Shown here: positions 38,901 through 50,412 of the stretch, piece by piece
Layout of the letters: every line of letters begins with the position of its first letter
Position numbering within the stretch: the first letter of the stretch is position 1
Assembly (NCBI GenBank): GCA_029641185.1
Contig: JAPWGK010000025.1
Coordinates: forward strand, 602,756 to 666,755
Length of the DNA: 64,000 bases
Direction: 5' to 3'
Source: Pseudofabraea citricarpa
Lineage: Eukaryota > Ascomycota > Leotiomycetes > Helotiales > Dermateaceae
Notes under the pieces: model-generated
What the model was told of the DNA's origin: nothing
Database searches by the model: none
The model's input: only the letters and a program-made list of their open reading frames with translations
Program-made: the position numbers and the translations under genes

Positions 38901-41374
38901 GTAATAAAAACTTAGTTAATAAGTAAAATAAAATACTAGTAAAGCCGATAGATATAAATCTAGTTACTCTAAGGGGTAAAAAGATATCCGAAACCCTAGA
39001 TTTAAATTCTAAGATTATAGAAACGCTAGGATCGTCTTCTAAAGAGTTATTTATACCGATCTAGATAATAAAGTAATAGAAAGATACTCTAAAGCTAGAG
39101 ACTAGCCTTTTATCTCCGAGAAATACTCCTTCTACTAAAAGTATACTAGTAGTAATAAGCGGAGATTCGTACGTTTAAGGTAAGAACGAGGGTATAATTA
39201 ATCGTAGTACTAATAATAATATAAATATAAGATTAGCGTAGGAAATATACCCCTAGGTGATTATCTAGTAATTATTATTAGTAGACTAAGTAATAGGTTA
39301 AAGATAAGGGGAAATAACTCGACCGAAGCTATTATCTAATATATAAAGCTCGTCGCGAGTAATAGGACGCTTAATAAAGCCTAGCGACCCTGCTAAGCCT
39401 ACTATAAAGAGACCTAGGAAGAAGTACGAAAGGAAAATCCACGACCCTGCTATAAGATCGAGTAAGCGGCTCTAAGATAAAAATAAGGGTAGCGATAATA
39501 TCTCTAGTAATAAAGTTAAAAAAGGAGTTTTTGCCGCGTTCGTAAGAAACACGAATACTAGTAAAAGACTCGAAGAGATAATAAATAAAATAGGATATTA
39601 AGGTATTAATATACTCGAAAACTTTTTTAATATATTTTAGTCTAATTTATTAGAAGCTAGGGAAGATATTTATTATCGAATAATATATATTATAATCGTA
39701 ATAGTAATATAAACTAAAGTCTCGAGAGCTAGCAAGTATACTAAGTAAGTTTACTCGAGTATAACTCCGTATATTAGAATAAGTAAATTCCTATTAATAC
39801 TAAAGAAGTAAAATAATCTTAAAAATTATCCTCTTAGAGTATAATTCCGAGTAAAAGCGAAGCTCGAGCTTAGAAACCTCGAAGTAAAAGACTATTAGAG
39901 GATAATCCAAATATTAGAAGCCGAGAGTACCCTAATCCTATTAAAATAAGTATTTAGCTATAAGCTAGACTTATTAGGATTCTTTATTAGATATCAAGTA
40001 AAAATCGTCGTCTAAGGTAATCTCTAAGATAATAAGACGATTATTTTAATATACGTAGCTATATTAGTAGCTAGATCCTTTCGTGTCGTAATAGCTTTAG
40101 CCGCTCGATTCGATCTTAAGGTTAAGTAATTTAATATCGTAAATATATTTATTAATATAAAGAGAGATACGAGTAATATATTTATAGCCTACCGTCTCCT
40201 AGAAGGATTTAAAATCCCTAGCAAAAGCGTAAAGATCGATCGAGTATTATATAGCTTAAGAGATTCTCTAGCGCTTTAGTTCGTATATTTTTCTATTACC
40301 TTAAAAAGCTTAGGCCTTATCTCGTGTAAAAAGGATCCGTGTATTTTCTTCGATAAGTAGCAAAAGATTTTTGTCGTATTTTATATAAACGATATCTAAG
40401 TCTTATTCTATAAAGACGATAAAAAATACGCTTAGGAGATTATTAAAGATCTAAACTTAGCGTATAACTTATATACGCTTAGTGAAATTTAATAGTTCCT
40501 AGGTATTAGAGTAATTAAAAACAAAAAGCGTAAGAAGATCTAGATAATATACGATACTTATATTAAGAAGATCGTACGAAAATTTAAACTCGTAGATAAA
40601 AAGTACCCGAGTATACCTCTACTAATAATAAAATTCGTAAAATATATAAGAAAGGTTTTATTAGCTTAGATTAAAGAATACTAAGAGAAAATAAGATTTA
40701 TATTATATACTACTATTATCGTACGCGTAAATATTACTTTTACTACTTTATAGCTTTTTAATTTTCTCTAAAACCCGAGCCCTAAGTATTTAATTACGGT
40801 TAATTAGATAATTAAATACTTATTTGGTATACGCTTTCTCGCGATCGAGTATAACTATAAGCTAGGTAAGATCTAATTACTAATCGCGTCGGACGCGTCT
40901 TTCGCTAACGATACTAAAACGCGACGTTCTTCGTATAATTATATTATTTCCTTATTTGGTAAGCTTATTATATAACGAGCTACTTATTAAACGATAGTAT
41001 CGACCTTAATTACTAAAGCCGAAATAAAGGGTATAAAGCTTATAGCTAAGGAAATTATAGCTTTTTAAAGGTTCTTTCGTAATCTTAAACTTAATATTAG
41101 TAATACCTAGATAATTTTATATAATAACTAATAAACGATTAAATTAATCGTAGAAGAGAATATAAGAATAATAACTAAGTTATATTATATAAATATCTAA
41201 AATATATAGTTACGTTAAGAGTATAATAAAGGTACTTTTAATATAACTTATATCTTAACTAAGGATATATTAGCTAATAATTTAACTAAGAATCTCCTAT
41301 AATATAAGTTTAAAGCTTTTCGCGTTTTACTAAACCTCTAAGATATAAGAGGAAAAATCGAGAAGCTCGATTAA
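35996..41374 (+). pseudogene. Gag-Pol polyprotein of Copia element C
   Basis: One frame of 1,792 codons without net frameshift, from ATA (former ATG) at 35996 to TAA at 41372-41374, broken only by TAA/TAG. The gag part starts MTPNNKEIGVEANIYLKKRA (start restored) with FRDIWYLLDL. The protease-like block lies near 37300 (LLDNYSLLNLVNSKDM; family: LLDSG...HLVN). Integrase spans about 37.85-38.77 kb, ending in RRYRVFK, GYIRYLVRYI and VIITRNVTFN, typical of the Copia integrase tail. RT begins around 39.9 kb with RYQVKIVV (RYKARLVV), and the catalytic loop is at 40376-40396, FYINDI (FYVDDI). RNase H reaches to about 41.3 kb. It lies inside element C, convergent with the antisense frame 190 bp downstream. 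The single-frame layout is typical for fungal Copia. Confidence 0.85.
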
Positions 41375-41563
41375 GAAATATTAATAGAATTTATACTTAT
41401 TTTAGATTATTTTATTTATGTTTTTATATATTTATATTATAATATTTCATTTATATAAAGGCGCTTATAATAAGCTTATTTTATTAATATAAGGCGAGAA
41501 GCGTTCCTAAGCGGTACCTCTAGTTACTAAGCTCCTAGCTTATCTCTAAAGTCTTTTCTAGCT

Positions 41564-42848
41564 TTAGTTAACTACTAAGTTAACGATCTTACTAAGAAGC
41601 TCCTTTAACTTAGTATACTTCTTTAATATAAGAGGACTAATAATAGCAGAAAATACCTTAAGCTTAGGCTTAATATCGACTAGCTCTAGAGTAACACGAA
41701 TAATATAGCGAAGTCGTGCTAATTATTATAAGTAATATTAGTATATAGCTAAGCGCGAGGGAGTATAATACTTATATAAGTAACCGTCTTCTTAGCGTAA
41801 TCCTAAGCCTTTAGCTTACTAGGATCCTAAGTATCGGCGATTTTTATAAGAAAAAAATCGGCAAAAGGCTAAATAAAAGAAGGGATTTCTTAGTAGAAAT
41901 ATCTAGAAGAATATTTCTAGTAATAAGTACTAGAACCCTTATTATTATAGTAAATATTATTAGAAGAATTACCTAAGGCGCTCTTTAAATAACTAAGATA
42001 GGAACGCTTATAAGCTTCTCCTTTCTGGTAGCGAGTAAAAATACTACGAGTAAGGTTTACTTTAGTATTAGTTTTCTAGACCTTAGGAGTAAGGACCTTA
42101 AAAATATTAGGAGTCTTCTTACGAGTTTTCTTACGACGCTTTTATTACTTATAAGCTATCTGCTTACGAGCGAGCTTTTTATCGCGAGCCTCTTATATAT
42201 AGCGGGTAATCTTAGTAGTACGAGCGCGTTTCTACTTAGCCTCCTTCTTATAAGTATATTCCTTCTTTTCCTTAGCGCGCTTCTTCTTAGTAGTAGTAAT
42301 AGCGCGAGTATAAAGACTCGACTAATAAGTAAAAGTAAAAGACTAAATAGGAGCGTTTAAATCTTTTTTATCGTGAACGTAATTATCTATAGCCTAATTA
42401 AGATCGCCTCGCGTAATATAAATAATAGATATACTAAAGGAAACAGGAGTACTAAGATCAGGAATATTCTTGCCTAAGATACTAGATACTAAAGAAAAGA
42501 TTAAAGTCTTCTTAACTCGCTTAGCTCTCTTAGTAGGAGAAAGATTCTCGACGGTAGGGAAATCGGGATCAGAAAACGCGAGGGAAATACTAGAAGGATA
42601 ACGTCTAAACTCGAGCTTAGGATTATTCTACTAAAAATTATCGACCTTATTATTAACGAAATCCTTGTTAATAGGGATATCCTCGAAGCGCTAGAGTAAT
42701 TAGATTATAATTATCTAGTAATAAAAGAATATAATATTAAATTTACTTTTATAAAGGCGCGAGTAACTTCGCGACGTTAGGACTAAATAGCGCGCGTATA
42801 AGTTATATTCGTACTACGGGTAACCTTAGCGGGGGTCTTAGGGGCTAT
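41564..42848 (-). pseudogene. Antisense accessory gene of element C, unknown function
   Basis: On the - strand a start (ATA, former ATG in ATAATGG context) at 42846-42848 opens exon 1 (34 codons, MAPKTPAKVTRST with start restored). It ends at 42747 before GTAAAT. A 56-nt intron (42691-42746) ends CTAATTACTCTAG (branch CTAAT, acceptor CAG mutated to TAG). Exon 2 resumes in the correct phase at 42690 (RFEDIPINKDFV) and stays open, except RIP stops, to about 41.86 kb. It is Lys/Arg-rich: KRAKRVKKTLIFSLVSSIL, TTTKKKRAKEKKEYTYKKEA, QQKRRKKTRKKTP. A C-terminal stretch in another frame (KPKLKVFSAIISP...LLSKIVNLVVN, stop at 41564) implies a second intron or an indel. The basic blocks suggest a nuclear or nucleic-acid-binding protein. 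I recognise no family. Two older copies at 18.1-20.2 kb share it. Confidence 0.55.
42691..42746 (-). other. Putative intron in the antisense gene of element C
   Basis: 56 nt, starting GTAAAT and ending TAG on the - strand, with CTAAT 9-13 nt before the acceptor. Length and signals fit fungal introns once the acceptor CAG is assumed RIP-mutated. Removing it joins two protein-like stretches in phase 0. Confidence 0.45.
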
Positions 42849-43170
42849 TATAATTAAAATCTTTTGCGATTAAATTAAAAGATCGAAAAGAAGAAAAGTA
42901 AAAGCAAAGTAAGAAGATAATCTTAAGTTAAAGCGTATATAAGAGAGTTATTATAAAAAAGAAAGGAAGAAAAGAAATAATAGAAAGCGTAAGAATTTAT
43001 AGGCGAGGCTCTCTAGCAGGTCGGAAGATTAATAATCTAGCGGGCCGAGCTAGCCCGATTAGGTAATAGCGTACGCGGGATCGCGATAAATGGTACGGGA
43101 CGTTTCGGTAGCGTAAGTAGCGTATAATTACGGCTAATAGGAGCGCGCGCTCTTAAGATTAGTTAGAATT

Positions 43171-43182
43171 AACTAGGGGGTA
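43171..43182 (+). promoter_or_regulatory. Polypurine tract of element C
   Basis: CTAGGGGGTA directly precedes the 3' LTR at 43183. The same position is CTAGGGGATA or CTAAAAGATA in the older C-family copies before 20557 and 19464. It is short for a polypurine tract but correctly placed. Confidence 0.6.
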
Positions 43183-43386
43183 TATCGTAACCCAAATTAT
43201 ACCTCGGCTATTATATAAGCTATGCTACCCGCGTAATCCCTTAGTACCGATTAGCTGGTATAAAACTACGTTCTCCCTAAGTTAATCTCCTGCTCTTTAG
43301 ATAATCCGTAGCAGATAATTATATAATTATTAATTATTATCTGTATAATATTAATTCTAAGCTCTGCTTTATTTCTGTCTATAACA
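43183..43386 (+). repeat. 3' LTR of element C
   Basis: 204 bp, from TATCGTAACCCAAATTATAC to TGTCTATAACA, where the original CA end survives. It is followed by GAATA. Confidence 0.92.
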
Positions 43387-43391
43387 GAATA
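43387..43391. repeat. Target-site duplication of element C, right
   Basis: GAATA, identical to 35652-35656. Confidence 0.85.
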
Positions 43392-44690
43392 TAACTCTAA
43401 AATCCTAAAGTTCTTTATTTACTTTTATATTAAGTTTATTTAGTCTAGATCGTTTATTTTATCTAAGTTTTCTTATAAGTTTATTAAATTTAATAAAAAA
43501 AGTTAAAAAAAGATTATTATTCTAATAAAATTTCTTAACTTCTAAGAAGATAATTTCTCTTTTATCTAGGTTATTATAAGTAAGTTTAAGTTTATATAAG
43601 ATCTTATCTATAATATTAAATTTATTTAAAGAGAATTAATATAACCTAGTTTAGATATAATTAATTATATCTCTAGATATTTTACTTCTTATATAACTAA
43701 TACGATTAATTTCGCTTATAAAATAATCTTAGTTAATCTTAAGTTTATTCTTAATTATATACTTCTAATCCTTAAATTTCTTATAAGTTCCTAAAAAAAT
43801 AATAAGTAAATCTAGGAGTTTATTACTTTTACGCGATCGGTTTTTATTTTCTTATATATTCTTATAAGCGTTTAAGATTATACTCTAATTTCTTATTAGC
43901 CGAATAATTTATTTCTTATTCTTAAGTATTTCCTAGATATATTAAATATTATAAGTATTTATACTTATTATTTTATCTAATTAGTTATTTCTATTAATTA
44001 ATCTAACGTTCTCTTATTTTAATTTTATAATTTATTACTCTCTTATTATTAATTACTTAATTAAGTTACTTATAATATTATAGACTTCTTATACGAGCTA
44101 ATTTCTTTTTTATCTAATAAACTTATATTTTTTATAGAATTTATTAAGTAATTAAAAGAAGCGTTCGCGTTTTTTTTATCTTATTAATATAATTTCTTTT
44201 ATACTTTTAACTTTCTAGAATTTCTTTACGTTTTTATTTTCCTTTATTATAAATATTAAAGGTTAAAAACGCGTATATCTTAAGATAATACGTTTAATTT
44301 TTCTAGGTTATTTAATTATTCTTATAATTACTTTTATAAGTTTTTTTTTAGTCTTAATTAATATAAAAGTAAATATCTTATTATTTAATTTCTCTTTCTT
44401 ATTATCTTTCTTAATTATAAGTTAAAGGTTTATTTATATTTTTAAGTATTAAAAGTTTCGGTTCTAAGGTTTATATTCTAATATCTTAGATATTATTTTT
44501 ATTTATTCTTTTATTATAACTAGTAAGTATCTAATACGATAATATATTATTATATATATTCTAGGTTCTAGGGGTTCTAGTTTATTATATATTATTACGA
44601 CTTTTAGTAAATCTAGGGATCTAGGTTTTTTATATAATAAAATATAAAAGTTCTATAAGTTCGTACGTATTTTTATTATTCTTATTAGGA
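43392..44690 (-). pseudogene. Gag (N-terminal and capsid part) of Gypsy chromovirus B
   Basis: The - strand between the 5' LTR (44719) and the insertion of element C reads as a Lys/Glu/Leu-rich Gag. The region 43.8-43.4 kb is best preserved: FLGTYKKFKDQKY, YIRSKISRDIINYIQT, YKLKLTYNN, and LTFFIKFNKL just before the break. It continues at 35656 on the far side of C (RVIFYSQ crosses the duplicated GAATA), leading to the zinc knuckle at 35.4 kb. Similarity to retrotransposon Gag is by composition, position and the knuckle rather than a single diagnostic motif. Confidence 0.65.
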
Positions 44691-44718
44691 TAAAAGTAAA
44701 AGGGTAATACTTAGATAA

Positions 44719-45065
44719 TATTATAATATATAAAATATAAGGTAAATAAAAGATTAATATAACTAATTAATAATAAAAGATCTAAGTATAAGAAAAGAAA
44801 AAGAAAGAAAAAGAAAGAAAATATAAGAAGCTAGCTATAAGTAATTCTTTTTATTATACTAATATTTACTTTCTAAGTATTTTCTATTATACGTATTCTT
44901 AGGTAAGTAAATATATAAGGTAAGTTATATATAATTTACCTTATTTAGTAAATTTCTAGTTATATAATCCGGGTTAATAAGTTATAATATAAGATAAGTA
45001 AAATATATATAAGAGAAGTAAGTATATAACACGTATCTTAAGTAACTTATATAAGAATTATAATA
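44719..45065 (-). repeat. LTR of element B (right; 5' LTR of the - strand element)
   Basis: 347 bp, identical in length and colinear with 31343-31689, from TATTATAATATATAAAATAT to GAATTATAATA. It should carry the leftward promoter. The primer site would lie just left of 44719 (TTATCTAAGTATTACCC on the - strand); I cannot match it to a tRNA with confidence. Confidence 0.88.
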
Positions 45066-46600
45066 CTTTATAAGAATAAATAAAGTTAATAGCTATTAGT
45101 TTAATATTATATAATTAATTGATATATTATAATAATATAAATTATATTATATTAACTAAATTAATATATTAAGAATTATCTCTTTTCGAACTAAATAAAA
45201 TCGAGCAAGTATATCTTTACTTAGTAAACTACTTTCCTTCTAAGTAATTATAATTATTATATATTTATATAATACTAGTATAAGAAGTAAATTAAGTAAC
45301 TTACTAGGATCTTACTTTATATTAACTAAATATCTCTAGTTATTCTTATAATTAACTTTTAATATATCTTTTATATTAGAACTAAGTTTTAAAAAAACTC
45401 TTATTATATAAGTTCTAGTAATTATAATTTCTTTTACAATTAATAAGCCTAAGAGTTTTATTAGATAATCTTAATATAATATTATATTAATAAAATTTAA
45501 TTATAAGAACTTAGGTACTTACTTATTCTTATATATTTTACTTATATATTATAAGTATAATATTAACTAGTTATTCTAATTAATATAATTATTAAATTAA
45601 AAAGTAAGGTATTTTTATTTAAAAGATATTATATTATAGTCTTATAAGTTAACTTTTATAATATTAGTAGTTTTAAAAGTAATATTATAATAACTATAAT
45701 AAGTTTAATAATTATTCTTTTTAATTTTATTCTAATAATCGTAAATAAAATTATAAATATTAAAAAAATCTAGTATTTCTAGAAAACTTTCTAGTTTTAA
45801 TTATATTTATTAATAATAATCTTTAAGTATATATAATATATTATTATTCTTAGTTATATTAGATTATTATATTAGATAATAAGATTATACCTAATATTAT
45901 TTTTATTTTTTTATTACTTGCTTTTATTTATTTTTTCGTTTTTCTTAGATTTTAGCTTTATTAATATACTTATCGTTTAATTATTACTTTCTTATTATTA
46001 CCTTCTTTACCTTAGATTTCTTTCTTTCGTATAATTATTCTAATAAATATTACCTAAAGTCGATAATATTTTCTTTTTTATTATATTTTCTCTTATTATA
46101 ATAATCTTTTATAATATATATATTAAATTATTATATAATACTAGTTCGTATATATTAGAAGAAGAGATTATTTTAGAAAAGTTCTTATAATATTTTTTTA
46201 TATTTTAAATATTATACTAAGTTAATATAATAAAATTAATATTATATTATTTTATAATATACTTAATTATATATAATTTTATATAAAAGCTATTAACTAA
46301 CTTTAATTTATATTTTACCTTATTATTTATAATATTATTATAATTATAAGCCTATTAATTTAAGTTATACCTAAGAATATTAAATAAGATAATAATAAAG
46401 TTTTAGATATATCTATAATTAAGTATATTATTTATTATTACCTTTGCTATAATATAACTTTTACTAGAATTATAAAAAAGGATTAAAAATTAATTAATAT
46501 ATAATATATAATTACTTTATATATAATATAAGTAGTATAATAATAAAATTAAGTACCTGAACGTATTATTATATCCCTAATAAGTTTATAAGAGAATAAA
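45066..46600. other. No recognisable gene
   Basis: About 1.5 kb of very AT-rich sequence right of element B. No conserved motif on either strand. A T-rich block lies around 45900-46100. Confidence 0.45.
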
Positions 46601-46639
46601 AATAATCGTATATATTATTATATTAATATATAAAACTTT

Positions 46640-47160
46640 ATTCGTATAATAAGATAAATAATATAAAAGCTAAATATAATATTAAGAAGTATTATTTTAT
46701 TTATATTATTACACGTAAGTTATATTATTTAATTATTATAAAAGTTAAATAATATAATTATATATAATACTTCGCTTATAAAACTAGATATATTATAATA
46801 AGATAAATAAGATATATATAAGTATTAATTTAATTATATAATTACTAATAAGTTATTTTATATAAATAATATAAAACCTAAATAAGATATTAATATATAT
46901 TATTTCGTTTAAGTAAATATATAATTAACGTAAAAGCTAAATAACTATTAGTATATATTACTTTATTAATATAATTATAAGAAGGTAACTTTATATAAGT
47001 ATTATAAAAGCTAAATAAGATATTTATACGTCTTACTTTATCTAAGAAATTATATAAATAATATAAAAACTAAACGAAATATAAAAATAAGGTATTTTAT
47101 TTATATAAATATAATTATATTATATTATATAAATAATACTAGAAACTTAAATATAATATA
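46640..47160. repeat. Degenerate repeat, motif TATAAAAGCTAAATAAGATAT
   Basis: Variants of WATATAAAAGCTAAATAAG recur about eight times at irregular 50-85 bp spacing (near 46664, 46735, 46783, 46866, 46929, 46999, 47054 and 47133). The intervening sequence is only loosely similar. It probably represents an old minisatellite of about 67 bp eroded by RIP and indels. Confidence 0.4.
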
Positions 47161-49140
47161 AATACAAGATAAGAACAATAAAAACTTATTATATAAAGAG
47201 TAGAAATACTAAATTAGCTTCCTTTATATATTATACTTAGATACTAATAAGATTTTAGTAAAAAACTAGTATTATTATATTATATTTAATTCTAAAAGAA
47301 ACTAGATAATATCGTTTATCTTATAAAGCTATTAAAAATAATATTTATTTATATACTAGGATATAAACTATTTTATAATAACCTAAAATATATTACTTAT
47401 AATATTAATACTTAGTATATATAATAATATATACTAAGTATTCTTCTAAGTATATTATATTAGATTATTTTAAAACTTTAAGATTAACTTAAATTAAAGT
47501 ATTACTTAGTAGTCGGCTAATATAATCGATTAATATACTCGTTTAGCCTATAATTTATTATATCTAAATAATAGATACTTTATTATTTTAACTACCTTTA
47601 TTATTTTATCTTTTATAATACTTATAATAATAGTTTCTACGTTTTTATTTTAAATATCTTTATATTAAGTAAATATATTTAATATAACTCCTAAAGCTAA
47701 AATAATAAAAGAGAAAGAAACTTAAGATACTAAAGGCTTAATAAGCTTAAAGATATCTAGGATTATTAATACGCTAGGTATATATTAAAGCTTTATATTA
47801 TTATATATTAACTAATATTCTAATTAGTTACGATTTTTTTAGTTATAATATTACTAACTATAGCTTTATTAATTATAATTTTACTAACTATAATATTATA
47901 AGCTATAATATTCCTAATATAAAATGTTATTATAATAATAATAAAGTTTACCTTAAAATTAAACTTAAAATAATCTCTTATTAGTATTCTAATAATTATA
48001 CTTAATATTATAAATATTCTAAATATAAAAGTTTTTCTTAACTTTAAATTATATATTATAAATCTTTTTACTAATTAAAAAGCCGTAATTATATAAAGAT
48101 AAGACCTACTAGGTTCTAGAAGCTAGCGATTATATTAAATCGACTCGGATATAATAGTAATTATTAGGATAATAGAAGTAATTATTATTAGGGTTATTAT
48201 ATTTAGTAGCCTAAAGGAACTAAGTAGAAAATTTCGTAACTAGAATTTATAATTATAAGTAATTATAAATTATCTTATAATAATCTTATATATCCTTACT
48301 TAGGTATAATATTTAGTATTATTTAGTTATTTACTTATATTTTAAGCTAAAGAAAAAGATATTAACTCTTAATTTATTAGAAAACGAAAAATAAATTATA
48401 AGAATCTAGAATTTCCTTTTATTTATAATAATAAGAAGCTTCTTAATATAAACTTTCTAGGTTCGTTTAAGTACGTATAAGATATTAAAACTAGTAATAT
48501 TATTAGTATAATATTCAAGTTAATAATATAAAACGTAAAAAAAAGACCTAGTATTTTATTTAATCTTAAAAGAATATAAGATATTATTATAAGCTTATAT
48601 ACTAGAGAGAAGATATTAATTCTAAGAAAGTATTAAAATAATATAATTATAATAAATAATAAGAATAATAAAAGTCTAAGTAAGATAAGAAAAATAAATT
48701 AATTTATAATAAAACTATTAATTAATATCTTAAATATAATAATATTATTTTAATTACTTATTATAAAATATAATAATAATAAATTAGACTTCTTTTAATA
48801 TATCTTAAATTAATATATATTAATAAATAATAATATAAAATAAATTATATTATTAAAAATAATATATATACGAAGTAAGATAATCTTATTAAAATAATAA
48901 TAAATCATATATAACCTAGAATATAAGATAATATACCCTTAACTTAGATAAAAAAGATAGAAAGATAAAATATATATTTATACGTAATAAGTATAAATTA
49001 TAATATTATTAATATAAGTAAGAAAGATATAAAAATAAAGTTATTAATATTATATAAGAATAAATCTATAAACTCTTAAATAATATAAGCTAAAGCGATT
49101 AACTAAAAAGATAAGTTTAAAAGTTTAGATAAAATAGCTA
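47161..49140. other. No recognisable gene
   Basis: About 2 kb without an identifiable domain. A short internal repeat with TATAATATTACTAACTATA-like units lies around 47835-47925. Confidence 0.45.
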
Positions 49141-49149
49141 GCTTAAATA

Positions 49150-50040
49150 TTTATCTGCTACAGTAGTTTTAATAATTAATAGCTATAGGTAGCGTAAATA
49201 ACTAACTAAAATAGCTAGTTCGAATAATTAACTATAATAAATAATATAAATAATTAACTAAAATAACTAGTTATAATAGTAAGCTAAAATAAGTAGCTAG
49301 AATAACGAACTCAAATAGCTAGTTCTAATAACTAGCTATATTAAGTAGTATAAATAACTAACTAAAATAACTAGTTCTAATAATAAGCTAAAATAAGTAG
49401 TTTTAATAGTTAATTATTATAAGTAGTATAAATAGCTAGTTACGTTAAGTAGCGTAAATAGCTAACTAGAATAAATAATTCTAATAATTAACTATAATAG
49501 ATAATATAAATAACTAATTAAAACGGCTAATTATAATAATAAACTAAAATAAATAGCTAAAATAATAAACTTAAATAACTAGTTCTAATAATTAGTTATA
49601 TTAAATAATATAAATAGCTAACTAGAATAAGTAGTTAAAACGATAAATTAAATTAGTTAATTCTAATAGTTAACCGTAATAGATAGCGTAACTAGTTAAC
49701 TAAGATAACTAATTCTAATAATAAGCTAAAATAAGTATCTAGAAAGACGAACTAAAATAAATAGTTCTAATAATTAATTATATAAGGTAGTTATAATAAC
49801 TAGCTATAATAAATATTATAAATAACTAGCTAAAATAAGTAGTCTTAATAACTAGCTATAATAAGTAATATAAATAGCTAACTAAAATAGGTAGTTTTAA
49901 TAGCTAGATAAAATAATTAGTTTAGTTTAATAATTAACTCTAATAACTAATATAAATAGCTAGTTATAATAATTAGCTTAAATTATTATTATAAATAATT
50001 ATCTATAATAACTAGATAAAATAATCCGTATAAATAAGTA
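49150..50040. repeat. 13-bp minisatellite, about 68 units
   Basis: The block parses almost without gaps into 13-mers of the form WRNTARNNNNAAT, such as AAGTAGTATAAAT, AACTAACTAAAAT, AGCTAGTTCTAAT, AACTAGCTATATT and AATAAGCTAAAAT. Certain 13-mers recur at multi-unit intervals, for example AAGTAGTATAAAT followed by a CTAACTAAAAT unit, suggesting a higher-order structure that expanded by blocks. Thirteen is not a multiple of three, so it is not a simple amino-acid repeat. A related block lies at 52.83-53.23 kb. Confidence 0.75.
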
Positions 50041-50269
50041 ATCGAAGAGCTAGTATACTCCGGTTATATATTATAATAATAATAGATAATATAATAGCCG
50101 AAGTATAAACTTATAAAATAATTATAAAACTAAAAAAATATATAATAATAAATATTATATAATAATATTTTATAAAAACTTAGATTATATTTAGCCTTAT
50201 AAAGTGATATATAATAAGATAATCTTTTACTAGTAGATTACTTATAATATACGTAAGTCGCCGATTTTA

Positions 50270-50412
50270 TTACTTAGGAATAATATTCTTTTTAATATCT
50301 TATAAAACTAATTCTTATTACCTAACAGGTTTTTATTATTATAAAATCCGAATTATAAGAAAAATACTTAAAGTTACCTTTAATATACTTATAGTTACTT
50401 CTAGTACGAAGT
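50270..50412. repeat. Dispersed repeat pair, copy 1
   Basis: Starts TACTTAGGAATAATA, includes AACTAATTCTTATTACCTAA and ends ACTTCTAGTACGAA. The same order of blocks is found at 54218-54368 with a 12-bp insertion. Both copies lie downstream of a 13-bp minisatellite block, so the pair may be parts of one repeated element. Confidence 0.6.

Larger units (their letters stand above)
35657..43386 (+). mobile_element. Copia-type LTR retrotransposon C, nested in element B
   Basis: A complete 7,730-bp element with two 204-bp LTRs, a perfect GAATA duplication, a primer site, a single gag-pol frame on + (35996-41374), an antisense frame (41564-42848) and a polypurine tract. It interrupts gag of Gypsy element B, so it is younger than B. 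RIP is milder than in B and in the C-family remnants at 18.1-20.8 kb. Copia affiliation rests on integrase preceding RT and on RT motifs. Confidence 0.92.
31343..45065 (-). mobile_element. Gypsy chromovirus B, split by element C
   Basis: Two direct LTRs of exactly 347 bp (31343-31689 and 44719-45065) enclose a - strand Gypsy element: gag at the right, then protease, RT, RNase H, integrase with GPY/F module and a chromodomain at the left. Removing element C (7,730 bp plus one 5-bp duplication) leaves an element of about 5,990 bp, normal for Gypsy. RIP damage is severe. No matching target duplication was found (AAATA on the left, CTTTA on the right). The element may have recombined with another copy, or the duplication has mutated. 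Confidence 0.85.

Noticed and set aside
45066..49140. Protein-coding genes in the right-hand AT-rich stretch
   Set aside because: Several frames look open for short runs only because the sequence lacks TGA. No motif, codon structure or homology could be recognised on either strand.
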